This document shows positions 9,057 through 17,442 of a stretch of DNA of 64,000 bases, piece by piece. The stretch covers positions 124,001 to 188,000 of the forward strand of contig CACBXQ010000001.1 in NCBI GenBank assembly GCA_902543245.1, in the 5' to 3' direction. The number at the start of each line of letters is the position of its first letter. The first letter of the stretch is position 1. A program made the position numbers and the translations under genes. The stretch comes from an uncultured Pelagibacteraceae bacterium (GTDB lineage Bacteria; Pseudomonadota; Alphaproteobacteria; Pelagibacterales; Pelagibacteraceae). Under the pieces are notes generated by a model. It worked only from the letters and a program-made list of their open reading frames with translations, had not been told where the DNA came from and did not search any database.

Positions 9057-9841
9057 TAACCGCCAAGGAATAATCTTCCTACATCAGGATTTTTAAGTAA
9101 ATCATCACCCTTTCCTGCAATTGCAGTTTCCCCAGACACTAAAACATAACCAATGTCAGCAAACTCAAGACCTTTTTTTGCATTTTGCTCAACTAAAATA
9201 ATAGTTTTTTTCTCATTATGCTGAAGATCACCTAAAATTTCAAAAACCATATCTATATATTTTGGCTCTAAACCTATTGAAGGCTCATCAACTAATAATA
9301 CAGATGGTTTCATAACAAGAGCCCTAGATATTTCTAATAATCTTCTCTCACCACCAGACAAAACCTTTGCTGGTTGATTACGTCTATTTCTTAATCTTTC
9401 ATATTTCTCAAATATTTTTTCGGCCTCCTCATAGGACTCATTTGTTTTATCTTTAATAAAGCCACCCATTAATAAATTTTCCTCTACAGTCATATCAGGA
9501 AATACAGAATTATCTTGAAGAATATATGCTATTCCTACAGTTTTTAGTTTTTCTGCAGGAGATAAATTTGTAATTTCATTCCCATTAATTTTAATTTTTC
9601 CAGAAAAAATATTTGTAAAACCATAAATGGAATGAAGTATTGTTGATTTGCCAGCTCCATTTGGTCCAATCAAACATAACGATTGTGCTTTGTTTATAAA
9701 TAAATCGAAGTTGTGTAATATCTCCATCTTTCCATACCCAGCAAATAACTTTTCTATTGTTAAATGGATATTATTTGAAGATAATTTTTTTAAATCTTCT
9801 GGACCAGGTGCTTTACCTAGGACTTCATACTGATTAGACAT
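9056..9841 (-). CDS. livF: Branched-chain amino acid-type ABC transporter ATP-binding protein, LivF family (second cluster)
   Basis: The 261-residue ATPase has Walker A GPNGAGKST, Q-loop ILQDNSVFPDMTVEENLLMG, signature LSGGERRLLEISRAL, Walker B VLLVDEPSIGLEP and IILVEQNAKKGL in the H-loop position, as expected for LivF. It carries about 25 extra N-terminal residues (MSNQYEVLGKAPGPEDLKKL) compared with the LivF in cluster one. The start is set by the TAATG overlap with the livG stop. It powers the LivH/LivM permeases encoded just upstream. Confidence 0.9.
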   Translation of the reverse strand: MSNQYEVLGKAPGPEDLKKLSSNNIHLTIEKLFAGYGKMEILHNFDLFINKAQSLCLIGPNGAGKSTILHSIYGFTNIFSGKIKINGNEITNLSPAEKLKTVGIAYILQDNSVFPDMTVEENLLMGGFIKDKTNESYEEAEKIFEKYERLRNRRNQPAKVLSGGERRLLEISRALVMKPSVLLVDEPSIGLEPKYIDMVFEILGDLQHNEKKTIILVEQNAKKGLEFADIGYVLVSGETAIAGKGDDLLKNPDVGRLFLGG

Positions 9842-10581
9842 TATTGAGCTCCCAAATAAGCATCTATTACTCTTTTATCATTCTTTATTTCCTCTGGTGA
9901 TCCTTTTGCTAGCATTTTACCGTGTGCAAGACAAAAAATGCTTTCTGCAAGTTGCATTATTACTCTCATATTATGCTCAATAACCAAAAGAGTTATGCCA
10001 AAGTCTTGATTAACTTTGATGAGTCTATCAATTATTCCATTTATTAGTGTAGGATTAATTCCTGCAGTAGGTTCATCTAATAATAACATTTCTGGTTCAT
10101 TCATTAGTGCCATTGCTAACTCTAGTAACTTTTGCTGCCCAAAAGATAAATCTCCAGCTCTTAGTTGTCTTTTTTGATACAATCCTACAAAACTAAGTAA
10201 ATTTTCAGCTTTTTCTGTGAGCTCTTTAGGTATTTTTGAAAATATTGAAAATAATCCTTCGTCACTTCCCTTGTGGCTAATAAGCATATTTTCTACACAA
10301 TTTAGTTTTCCATAAATTCTTGTTTGTTGAAAAGTTCTAAGTAGACCAAGCTTTGCTATTACTGGAACCGGTAGCTCAGATACCTCCATACCATTAAACT
10401 TGATAGAGCCATTATCTATAGGATAAGTTCCAACAATAGAATTAAATAAAGTTGTTTTGCCAGAACCATTTGGTCCAATTAATCCAACTATTTTTCCTTT
10501 TTCAACTGACATCGAAATATCAACATTGGCTTTTACACCACCAAATGACTTACTCACATTGCTAACATTTAAAATGCTCAT
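9841..10581 (-). CDS. livG: Branched-chain amino acid-type ABC transporter ATP-binding protein, LivG family (second cluster)
   Basis: The 246-residue ATPase has Walker A GPNGSGKTT, LGLLRTFQQTRIYGKLNCVENML, signature LSFGQQKLLELAMALM, Walker B MLLLDEPTAGINP and H-loop VIEHNMRVI. The end EEIKNDKRVIDAYLG is the LivG C-terminal tail. The signature reads LSFGQ instead of LSGGQ, a known LivG variation. It overlaps livM by 4 bases (ATGA). Confidence 0.9.
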   Translation of the reverse strand: MSILNVSNVSKSFGGVKANVDISMSVEKGKIVGLIGPNGSGKTTLFNSIVGTYPIDNGSIKFNGMEVSELPVPVIAKLGLLRTFQQTRIYGKLNCVENMLISHKGSDEGLFSIFSKIPKELTEKAENLLSFVGLYQKRQLRAGDLSFGQQKLLELAMALMNEPEMLLLDEPTAGINPTLINGIIDRLIKVNQDFGITLLVIEHNMRVIMQLAESIFCLAHGKMLAKGSPEEIKNDKRVIDAYLGAQ

Positions 10582-11627
10582 TTTAACTCTACTTGTGCTT
10601 TTCTATCTTTTTCATCAACAACTTCTCCAAATTTTTCAGGATATTTTTCTCTTAACCATCCCATTATTCCCTCTGGAAAATAAATAACTATAACAACAAT
10701 CAACACCCCGAGAGCAACGTATTGCCAACCTAGGAAAAAAGTCCAAAAACCCTCCTTAAAAATATGAAATACTGTTGCACCAATTATTGGTCCCCAAAGA
10801 GTTCCTTTTCCACCCAAGATTGCCATTAGGACCATGAATACTCCCATCTCTCTCCCATCAAAAGCAACATCTGTTGAGTCTATATATCCAACTAGTCCAC
10901 CCATAATTCCTCCTGCAAGACCACAAAAGAAAGCTGATATCATCCATCCGATAATTTTATATTTCATTGTCTCAATTCCCATTGCCTCAGCTTTATCTTC
11001 ATTATCCCTAATTGCATTTAATATTAATTTAAATCTAGTTGTGTAAATTCCTTTTACAGCCACGAAGGTCAGTATCAAAACGATAAAACTTAGGAAATAA
11101 AAAAATTCACCTCTTGATTCTAAGCTTCCAACATCAGGAAATGGTGGTGTAGTAAAACCTTGTCCAGCTCCAATGATTTCAATTCCTCCAGAAATTTCAC
11201 CTGCTGCAACTCCTAATCCTAATGTACAAATTGCAAAATAATGTCCTCTGAGTCCTAAAATAGAGTAACCAATCAAACCTGCTACAATAGTTGGCACTAC
11301 AGCAGCAACTATTAATCCAACAGCCATTCCCTGAAAAAATTGAGATGGAGTATGTACAAACGTTTTCTCACCACCACTCTCTGTCCACTCAGCAAGTGGG
11401 AAAAACATTCCAACCTGCACAGAGGCACATAGATACATACCAAGACCATAAAAGAGTATATTTCCAAATGAATTATATCCCATTTCACCACCTTGGATAT
11501 TCCAAGTTGTAGAAAGAACAATTAGTACACAAAGAATAGACAGCTGTACTTTAAAAGCTGGAAATATAAATGGAGCGGCTATACCAAAAATTAAAATTCC
11601 AATATATAAAATTAAATTATTTTTCAT
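10578..11627 (-). CDS. livM: Branched-chain amino acid-type ABC transporter permease, LivM family (second cluster)
   Basis: A 349-residue permease with the LivM core GEMGYNSFGNILFYGLGMYLCA, LRGHYFAICTLGLGVAAGEI, the coupling stretch FKLILNAIRDNEDKAEAMGIE and LGGKGTLWGPIIGA. It ends YFPEGIMGWLREKYP plus a polar tail. Length is normal for the family, unlike the long LivM at 2.5-3.9 kb. It starts with a one-base overlap on the livH stop. Confidence 0.9.
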   Translation of the reverse strand: MKNNLILYIGILIFGIAAPFIFPAFKVQLSILCVLIVLSTTWNIQGGEMGYNSFGNILFYGLGMYLCASVQVGMFFPLAEWTESGGEKTFVHTPSQFFQGMAVGLIVAAVVPTIVAGLIGYSILGLRGHYFAICTLGLGVAAGEISGGIEIIGAGQGFTTPPFPDVGSLESRGEFFYFLSFIVLILTFVAVKGIYTTRFKLILNAIRDNEDKAEAMGIETMKYKIIGWMISAFFCGLAGGIMGGLVGYIDSTDVAFDGREMGVFMVLMAILGGKGTLWGPIIGATVFHIFKEGFWTFFLGWQYVALGVLIVVIVIYFPEGIMGWLREKYPEKFGEVVDEKDRKAQVELK

Positions 11628-12520
11628 TATTTTAAGTACTCTCTTTTTCTAGAAAGTTTAAATCTCCTGTAAACAAGTATTAAAACTAAAAGCAAAAATA
11701 CTGATCCAATTCTAAATTCAGTTCCTAAAATATAATCTGCAAATTCCTCAAATATACCTAATCCCATTCCAGACATTGCAACTCCAGGTAAATTTCCAAG
11801 TCCCGCAACAATGACAATCATAAATGATCTGATTGTGTAAGGTAAACCCATGTAAGGATGAATAGTAAAAGTAATGGAGATTAATGCACCAGCTACACCA
11901 CAAAGGGCCGCATTTATACCAAAAGTAGCAGCATAAACTTTTTCTGTATCGACACCTAAAATCTTAGCAGCTCTTGCATTTTGTGCTGTAGCTCTAATTG
12001 CACGTCCAAGCTTAGACTTTTTCATATAAATAACTAAACAAATTGCAAATAAAATACTTATAAAAGCTGAAAATATTTTTGAATTTGGTAAGACGACATT
12101 ATTATCAAATAACATAGTTGTTCCATAACCTGAATTTGCTAGAACAACATCAGCTCCAAATGCAAAATTCATCAATTGCATGAAAAGAATACTTATCCCA
12201 AAAGTTGCCAAGATAGATATAAATAGATCTCTATCTACAACTTTATTAATTACAAGCTTGTAAATTGCTATACCTACAAAATACATTATGATTGGTGATA
12301 CAATAACTCCCCAAGCCGGATGAATACCATAAAGGTACATAAAATAAGCAATGTATCCACCTAAAATAACAAGATCACCTTGAGCGATATTTATTATATT
12401 CATTACTCCCCATTGAAGTGCCATACCATATGCAATCAATGCAAACAAAATTCCAAGTAAAATTCCGTCCAAACATGCTTGAACTGATATCATTGGATAT
12501 TGGAAGACCATGAAATCCAT
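11627..12520 (-). CDS. livH: Branched-chain amino acid-type ABC transporter permease, LivH family (second cluster)
   Basis: A 297-residue permease with the LivH signature GILFALIAYGMALQWGVMNIINIAQGDLVILGGYIAYF near the N-terminus and the coupling segment GRAIRATAQNARAAKILGVD. The C-terminal GLGNLPGVAMSGMGLG completes the family pattern. It follows the substrate-binding protein gene across a strong terminator-like hairpin, so it is probably expressed at a lower level than the binding protein from the same promoter. Confidence 0.9.
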   Translation of the reverse strand: MDFMVFQYPMISVQACLDGILLGILFALIAYGMALQWGVMNIINIAQGDLVILGGYIAYFMYLYGIHPAWGVIVSPIIMYFVGIAIYKLVINKVVDRDLFISILATFGISILFMQLMNFAFGADVVLANSGYGTTMLFDNNVVLPNSKIFSAFISILFAICLVIYMKKSKLGRAIRATAQNARAAKILGVDTEKVYAATFGINAALCGVAGALISITFTIHPYMGLPYTIRSFMIVIVAGLGNLPGVAMSGMGLGIFEEFADYILGTEFRIGSVFLLLVLILVYRRFKLSRKREYLK

Positions 12521-12532
12521 AATGAACCTTTA

Positions 12533-12561
12533 AAAAATACCCCCTAGTATTCAGGGGGTAT
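12533..12561 (-). terminator. Rho-independent terminator/attenuator between SBP gene and livH
   Basis: A perfect 9-bp inverted repeat (ATACCCCCT / AGGGGGTAT) with a 7-base loop is followed on the minus strand by a run of six T. The G/C-rich stem stands out in this A/T-rich region. It lies just after the binding-protein stop codon and before livH. Its likely role is partial termination, giving much more binding protein than permease. Confidence 0.85.
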
Positions 12562-12574
12562 TTATAGATTTGTT

Positions 12575-13813
12575 TTATCTTTCAGACCACGAAGGAATTG
12601 GATGTATCAACTTAGCTGATGCCCATTTAGTTGGAGCAACAACTTTGTTTTCACATTTTCCTCCATCATCACACATTACTTGAAAAAGTACCATTGGCTT
12701 ATCAACATTTTGACCACCTGGTGCAAATTTTATGTTTCCGTAAAATGTTTGCATATTTGTAGCGGCAAGAGCGTCTCTTACTTTCTTTTGATCAAAAGAA
12801 TTCGCTCTCTCAAATGCGTCTTTAAATACCAATAGAGCAGCTGATGACTCTGCTGCTTGATAAGGCGGCGCATAACCAAACTCCTTTGTGAAGTCTGCAT
12901 CATAAGTCATACCATCTTTAAAGAAGTCATCTTTATAAGTTAGTGTTTTATGCCACTGAGACGCGCATAGAGCATATTGTGAATTTTTACCGTGCTGTTT
13001 TGACAATTTCGCAGCATCACAATGTGTCATTGCTAACATTGGAACATCTACTTTCATTTCAGCGATTTGTCTAATAGCAGTAAGAGCACCTTTAGTATGA
13101 CCCGAAACTACTAAAACATCTGGTTTCATTTGTTTCACTTTTACTAATGTCGCAGCCATATCGTTTAGTTCTTTTGGTAGTTTATCGTCTATAACTTTTT
13201 TAGAGCCAGTTCTCTCGATTGCATCTAAAACTCCCAGTCTTACATCTTGAGAGAATGCATCTTGTTCAAATGCCATTGCAACAGTAACTCCTTTTCCATT
13301 ATTCTTTTCAACTGCTAGATCTATAGCAACATCTAGATATAAATTTGCTGGAGCTAGTACTGCAAAAAGGTATTTATAACCTTTGGTGAACAAAGATCTA
13401 GAAGCACCATTAGCTTCAACCATTGGAACTCCATACTTTTCTGTAACCGGAGCAATAGCTTTAGTTAATCCTGAACTATAAGGTCCAAGCATAAACTCAA
13501 CACCATCTTGTGAAATTAATCTTTCTGCAAGCTGAGCAGCTCTCTTAGGATTTGACTCATCATCATAGTAAATGATATCAAATTTATAAGTTTTTCCACC
13601 AACCTTTACTCCTCCCATGCTGTTAATTCTGTCAACGGCCATGTTATAACCATTTTGAGTATGAACACCATTTGATGAATATTTTCCAGTAAGTGAAATT
13701 GCTGCACCTAAGATAATCTTATCTCCCACGACTTTTGAAAAAGAAATTGTGGAAGTAGAGATTAATAGTGCTAAAGCAGAAAAAAATGTAATAATTATAT
13801 TTTTAATTTTCAT
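12575..13813 (-). CDS. Periplasmic substrate-binding protein of Liv-type ABC transporter
   Basis: The 412-residue protein has an N-terminal signal peptide (positive MKIKN, then a hydrophobic helix ending near SISFSK at about residue 27). The mature part is a type I periplasmic binding fold, opening IILGAAISLTGKYSSNG, with the characteristic DDESNPKRAAQLAERLISQDGVEFMLGPYSS. It delivers substrate to the LivH/LivM permease coded downstream. A good Shine-Dalgarno (AGAGAGGAA) sits 4-5 bases before the ATG, strong for this genome and consistent with high expression. The ligand (branched-chain amino acid or another compound such as an amide) cannot be read from sequence. Confidence 0.9.
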   Translation of the reverse strand: MKIKNIIITFFSALALLISTSTISFSKVVGDKIILGAAISLTGKYSSNGVHTQNGYNMAVDRINSMGGVKVGGKTYKFDIIYYDDESNPKRAAQLAERLISQDGVEFMLGPYSSGLTKAIAPVTEKYGVPMVEANGASRSLFTKGYKYLFAVLAPANLYLDVAIDLAVEKNNGKGVTVAMAFEQDAFSQDVRLGVLDAIERTGSKKVIDDKLPKELNDMAATLVKVKQMKPDVLVVSGHTKGALTAIRQIAEMKVDVPMLAMTHCDAAKLSKQHGKNSQYALCASQWHKTLTYKDDFFKDGMTYDADFTKEFGYAPPYQAAESSAALLVFKDAFERANSFDQKKVRDALAATNMQTFYGNIKFAPGGQNVDKPMVLFQVMCDDGGKCENKVVAPTKWASAKLIHPIPSWSER

Positions 13814-13846
13814 TTGTTTCCTCTCTATTTAATTAAATAAACAATT

Positions 13847-13875
13847 ATTTAACTAATAAATTAAAACGATTGCAA
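13847..13875 (-). promoter_or_regulatory. Candidate sigma-70 promoter of the SBP-livHMGF operon
   Basis: On the minus strand, TTGCAA is followed by 17 bases and TTAAAT, ahead of the strong Shine-Dalgarno and ATG of the binding-protein gene. Such boxes occur by chance in A/T-rich DNA, but the spacing and location fit. Confidence 0.35.
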
Positions 13876-13898
13876 GTTACAGAAATGACCAAGCCTAT

Positions 13899-14513
13899 TT
13901 AAAATTTTTGTGTAAACGCAATAATTAAAGCAATTATGATAATTACACACGCAGAAATTGTATTTATTATTTTTGGATTTGCTTTGATCCACACTATTAA
14001 TTTATTTGCTAATAAAGCATAAGCAACTAAAGATAAAAAATCTAAAAATACATAAGTGGTAATTAAAATTAAAAATTGAATTACATAATTCTCATTAAAA
14101 TTTATAAATTGTGGAAATATAAATGGAAAAAACATCCATGCCTTAGGACTTGTTCCTGCAACAAAAAAACCATCTTTAAAAAAAGAAAAAAAGTTTTTTT
14201 TAATACTGTTATTAGAATTTATGTTTTTGGGTCCTGATTTATGAATATCATATGCAAGATAAATTAAATAAATTATTCCAAACCACTTAAGAATAGATAA
14301 TATATTAGGATTATCTGAAAGAAAAGATCCAATAAAAAAAATTACTAAAGTTGCTTGAAATATATTAGCTGTAATATCACCTAAAGCTGTCCATACACAT
14401 TTGTTTACTCCATAATTCATAGAGTACGAGATTATTACAATCCTGGGTGTGCCTGGAGTTATAAATAAAACTAATATTATTTGAAGAAATAAAATAAAAT
14501 CATTTGGAAACAT
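13899..14513 (-). CDS. LysE family amino acid exporter
   Basis: The 204-residue membrane protein has about six hydrophobic helices. The N-terminal TPGTPRIVIISYSMNYGVNKCVWTALGDITANI corresponds to the LysE/RhtB signature (TPGPxxxxxxxxxxxxGxxxGxxxxxGxxxG), and KWFGIIYLIYLAYDIHKSG and FFKDGFFVAGTSPKAWMFF are the next family blocks. LysE/RhtB proteins export amino acids or related compounds by proton antiport. The gene is divergent from the DUF2805/glutaredoxin pair; the 147-base gap contains a possible folded element. Confidence 0.85.
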   Translation of the reverse strand: MFPNDFILFLQIILVLFITPGTPRIVIISYSMNYGVNKCVWTALGDITANIFQATLVIFFIGSFLSDNPNILSILKWFGIIYLIYLAYDIHKSGPKNINSNNSIKKNFFSFFKDGFFVAGTSPKAWMFFPFIFPQFINFNENYVIQFLILITTYVFLDFLSLVAYALLANKLIVWIKANPKIINTISACVIIIIALIIAFTQKF

Positions 14514-14542
14514 AAATTGCTTTTTATGATTTTTTTAAAAGG

Positions 14543-14595
14543 ATGGATAGCCCTAAAAAACCGGGAGCTAAAGATGGCTAAATAGGACTATCTAT
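14543..14595. promoter_or_regulatory. Possible structured leader element between lysE-like gene and DUF2805 gene
   Basis: ATGGATAG (14543-14550) can pair with CTATCTAT (14588-14595), with one G-U. Inside it, TAGCC/GGCTA or CCC/GGG plus AGC/GCT can pair, giving a compact three-way or pseudoknot-like fold of about 53 bases. It is relatively G/C-rich for its surroundings. On the minus strand it would lie 29 bases before the LysE start. No known riboswitch class was matched. Confidence 0.3.
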
Positions 14596-14603
14596 TTACA
14601 TAA

Positions 14604-14617
14604 TATCATATGTGATA
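14604..14617. promoter_or_regulatory. Candidate operator (inverted repeat) in divergent intergenic region
   Basis: TATCA-TATG-TGATA is a 5-bp perfect inverted repeat with a 4-base spacer between two divergent genes. It could be a repressor site, but short A/T-rich palindromes are common. Confidence 0.2.
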
Positions 14618-14660
14618 AAATTTGCATTAATCATTTTTTTCAAATATTAAGAAAAAGGGT

Positions 14661-14954
14661 ATGAAAAAAAGTCACAGACCAGAAACTAAAGTAAAAAAAC
14701 CTGAACCAAATCCCAATAGTCCAGATTGGGTTATATGGGCCGCATGGGCAGATAGAGTAACTTTTGAAGAAATTAATAAGAGAACCGGTAAAACAGAGTC
14801 TGAAGTTATCAAAATTATGAGAAGATCTTTAAAACCATCATCTTTCAGATTGTGGAGGAAGAGAGTAAATTCACAAAGTATTAAACATAGGAAAAAATTC
14901 GAGTATTCAAGAAAAAATATAAGAAGACAAATTAAAGAAAGTGACTATATTTAA
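14661..14954 (+). CDS. DUF2805 / TIGR03643 family protein
   Basis: This small basic protein of 97 residues has the core NSPDWVIWAAWADRVTFEEINKRTGKTESEVIKIMRRSLKPSSFRLWRKRV, which is the DUF2805 (TIGR03643) family. The central part looks like a helix-turn-helix-like fold (TFEEINKRTGKTESEVIKIMR), so nucleic-acid binding is possible, but the function is not established. It is followed 3 bases later by glutaredoxin on the same strand. Confidence 0.8.
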   Translation: MKKSHRPETKVKKPEPNPNSPDWVIWAAWADRVTFEEINKRTGKTESEVIKIMRRSLKPSSFRLWRKRVNSQSIKHRKKFEYSRKNIRRQIKESDYI

Positions 14955-14957
14955 AAT

Positions 14958-15212
14958 ATGAAAAACGTTACAATATATTCAGGTCCAAACTGCGCTTTCT
15001 GCGATGCGGCCAAAAGATTACTTACGAGAAATAATATTTCTTATAATGAAATTAATATTGCGGTTGATCCGGATAAAAGAGATGAGATGTTAAAAAGATC
15101 AAATGGAATGAGAACTATACCACAAATCTTTTTTGACGAGAAACATATTGGTGGATATGTTGAAGTAAGAGCTCTTGAAAAAGAGAAAAAACTTTTAGAT
15201 TTAGTAAAATAG
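14958..15212 (+). CDS. grxC: Glutaredoxin 3
   Basis: The 84-residue glutaredoxin has the redox motif near residue 11 reading CAFCDAAKRLL (C-x-x-C), the conserved TIPQIFFDEKHIGGYVE block (cis-proline and GSH-binding GG) and normal Grx3 length. It reduces disulfides with glutathione in the cytoplasm. The first active-site pair is CAFC rather than the more usual CPYC. It is paired with the DUF2805 gene upstream and converges on msrB, another thiol-redox enzyme, 8 bases away. Confidence 0.92.
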   Translation: MKNVTIYSGPNCAFCDAAKRLLTRNNISYNEINIAVDPDKRDEMLKRSNGMRTIPQIFFDEKHIGGYVEVRALEKEKKLLDLVK

Positions 15213-15220
15213 AAACAATT

Positions 15221-15598
15221 TCAAACTTTTTTTTCTTTAAATACTAAGCATATACCATTGTTACAGTATCTTTTACCTGTTGGCTTAGGACCATCATCAA
15301 ATATATGTCCGTGATGTCCACCACATTTTTTACAATGATATTCTTTTCTCTCATAACCAATATAAAAGTCAGATTTTATTTCAAAAACATCTGGAAGAGA
15401 CTCATAAAATGATGGCCATCCAGAACCACTTTCATATTTTGTACTAGATTCAAAAAGTTTTATTCCACATCCAACACAATGGTAGCTACCTTCTCTCTTT
15501 TCATTGTTTAATTCACTAGAGCCTGGTCTTTCTGTTCCCTCTTCAAGTAAAACTAATTTTTGTTCAGCTGTTAATTTAGATTTATCTATTTTACTCAT
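15221..15598 (-). CDS. msrB: Peptide-methionine (R)-S-oxide reductase MsrB
   Basis: The 125-residue MsrB repairs oxidised methionine (R epimer). Zinc-site cysteines are present as CVGC and CKKCGGHHGH, with SGSGWPSFYE for substrate binding. The catalytic cysteine is in GKRYCNNGICLVF. That last block normally reads RYCINSASL, so it is diverged after the catalytic Cys and contains an extra Cys. Its start overlaps the hydroxyacid dehydrogenase stop by 8 bases. Confidence 0.9.
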   Translation of the reverse strand: MSKIDKSKLTAEQKLVLLEEGTERPGSSELNNEKREGSYHCVGCGIKLFESSTKYESGSGWPSFYESLPDVFEIKSDFYIGYERKEYHCKKCGGHHGHIFDDGPKPTGKRYCNNGICLVFKEKKV

Positions 15599-16544
15599 TT
15601 ATAACTCTTATTGGTTTACCTGATACGCATGCATCTAAATTTTCTATCATTTGCTTGTAAAACATTGAATAATTTTCAACAGTAACATATCCTAAGTGAG
15701 GAAGTATTAAAGCATTGGGTATAAATCTTAATTTATGTGTTGAAGGTAATGGTTCCTTTTTATAAACATCCACGCCCGCACCAGCAATAACATTGGTTGA
15801 AAGTGCTATTATCAAATCATCTTCATTAATAATTTCGCCTCTAGATGTGTTAATTACAAATGATGTTTTTTTCATTTTATCAAATTCTTTTAAAGTAATA
15901 CAATCTTTATATCTTTCTCCACCCTGAACATGGATTGATATAAAGTCAGAGTTAGTAATTAAATCTTCTTTTGATGAAGGCAGAACACCTAATTCTTTGC
16001 AATTATTTAAATTTAAATTTTCACTCCAGGCCATAACCTGCATACCAAAAGCTTTTCCTATTCTTGCGACCTCTGATCCAATATTTCCAAGCCCAATTAA
16101 TCCAAGTATTTTTCCTTTAAGCTCAAATCCAAGTGTTGTTTGCCAATAACCCTGATACATATTTTCACTCTCAGTCTTCAAATTCCTCGCTAATCCTAAT
16201 ATCAGAGCCCAAGTTAATTCTGATGTGGGATTCTTGTTAATCTCAGTTCCTGAAACAATTATTTTTCTTTTCTTTGCTTCTTTTAAATCAATTGATTTAT
16301 TTCTCATTCCACTCGTAACTATATATTTTAAATTTTTTAATGCGCCAATTATGTTTTTTGTAATATGAGTTCTTTCTCTCATTACTAGCAAAGCTTCAAA
16401 ATCTTTAAGTTGTTCTATTGTTTCTTTTTCATCTACAAATGGCTCAGTAAATACATTTATCTCATATCTTTTTGATACATTATCAAGATCTATTAAATCT
16501 TTAGAGATATCTTGGTAATCATCTAAAATTGCAATTTTAAGCAT
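15591..16544 (-). CDS. D-2-hydroxyacid dehydrogenase (NAD-binding)
   Basis: A 317-residue member of the D-isomer-specific 2-hydroxyacid dehydrogenases. The NAD-binding loop is LIGLGNIGSEVARIGKAFGM. The catalytic triad regions are NTSRGEIINEDDL (Arg), GAGVDVYKKEPLP (Glu) and LPHLGYVT (His), all intact. It reduces a 2-keto acid or oxidises a 2-hydroxy acid; the substrate (phosphoglycerate, glyoxylate or another) is not specified by the sequence. No ACT domain is present, so the regulated long-form SerA is excluded. Confidence 0.82.
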   Translation of the reverse strand: MLKIAILDDYQDISKDLIDLDNVSKRYEINVFTEPFVDEKETIEQLKDFEALLVMRERTHITKNIIGALKNLKYIVTSGMRNKSIDLKEAKKRKIIVSGTEINKNPTSELTWALILGLARNLKTESENMYQGYWQTTLGFELKGKILGLIGLGNIGSEVARIGKAFGMQVMAWSENLNLNNCKELGVLPSSKEDLITNSDFISIHVQGGERYKDCITLKEFDKMKKTSFVINTSRGEIINEDDLIIALSTNVIAGAGVDVYKKEPLPSTHKLRFIPNALILPHLGYVTVENYSMFYKQMIENLDACVSGKPIRVINE

Positions 16545-17442
16545 TTAATTTTTTTTTGTTTGATAATGTTATTCCAATAATTATAAAAATTGCACCCAAA
16601 ATATGATAAAACATAAATTTTTCTTTAAATATAATCATGGCTAATATCGCACCGAAGATTGGCATTAAATGAAGAAATACACCTGCTCTATTTGTGCCAA
16701 TAATGCTAATTCCTTTTATCCAAAAAAGATATGAAGCAATGGCAGGAAATAATACCGCATAAGTCAAAATTGAAAAGAAAGGTAAGTTAAAATTTAAAGG
16801 GTTGCCTATTTTATTTTCAATAAAATATATCGGAATTAAAAAAATAAATCCAAATGAAATAATTACTTGTAATAATGAAATTTGTGAAAGCTTATATTTT
16901 TTTTTTTTAAGTAATGCAGAATATGTTGCCCATGAAAACATAGCTATAGTCATAGATAGATCACCCTTATTAAAATCTAGATTTTTTATTACTTCTAAAT
17001 CTGCCTTTGTAATAATACAAAAAACTCCAACTAGAGAAAGAATAACACCTATTATTTGAAAGTTATTAGTTTTCTCAATTTTTAATACCGAAGAAATTAG
17101 TATTATCATTACTGGTATTGTTGAGATCATTAATATGCCACTTATAACTTGAGTAAAATATAAAGAATAATAAACAACAGAATTAAATATTGTAATTCCA
17201 GTCACGCCTAAAACTAAAAATAATCTGAAATTTTCAATTATATAATTTTTATTTTTATAGATTTCTTTAAAGGTAAATGGAAATAATATAATCCACACAA
17301 AAAACCACCTATAAAAATTTAAAGAAAATGCTGGTATTTCATAAATACTCGCAAATTTTCCAATAACAAAATTTCCTGCCCAAAAAAGTGAAGCAAGTAT
17401 AAGTAATAAATAAGCTAATCTATCGCTATTTTTTAATGTCAC
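16537..17442 (-). CDS. EamA/DMT superfamily transporter
   Basis: The 301-residue protein is made of ten hydrophobic helices in two five-helix repeats, the drug/metabolite transporter (EamA) layout. The first repeat opens LLLILASLFWAGNFVIGKF and contains NFYRWFF. The second contains MTIAMFSWATYSALLKK and ends with FKEKFMFYHILGAIFIIIGI. It is likely an exporter of a small metabolite. It overlaps the upstream DadA-like gene by 4 bases and the downstream dehydrogenase by 8 bases, so the three are co-transcribed. Confidence 0.85.
   Translation of the reverse strand: MTLKNSDRLAYLLLILASLFWAGNFVIGKFASIYEIPAFSLNFYRWFFVWIILFPFTFKEIYKNKNYIIENFRLFLVLGVTGITIFNSVVYYSLYFTQVISGILMISTIPVMIILISSVLKIEKTNNFQIIGVILSLVGVFCIITKADLEVIKNLDFNKGDLSMTIAMFSWATYSALLKKKKYKLSQISLLQVIISFGFIFLIPIYFIENKIGNPLNFNLPFFSILTYAVLFPAIASYLFWIKGISIIGTNRAGVFLHLMPIFGAILAMIIFKEKFMFYHILGAIFIIIGITLSNKKKLNA

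Noticed and set aside
11291-11521. Short ORFs on both strands within livM
   Set aside because: They lie wholly inside a clear LivM gene in other frames and show no independent features.
14543-14595. Known riboswitch class (SAM-II/V, preQ1, glycine)
   Set aside because: The characteristic core sequences of these classes could not be aligned; only a generic candidate fold is reported.
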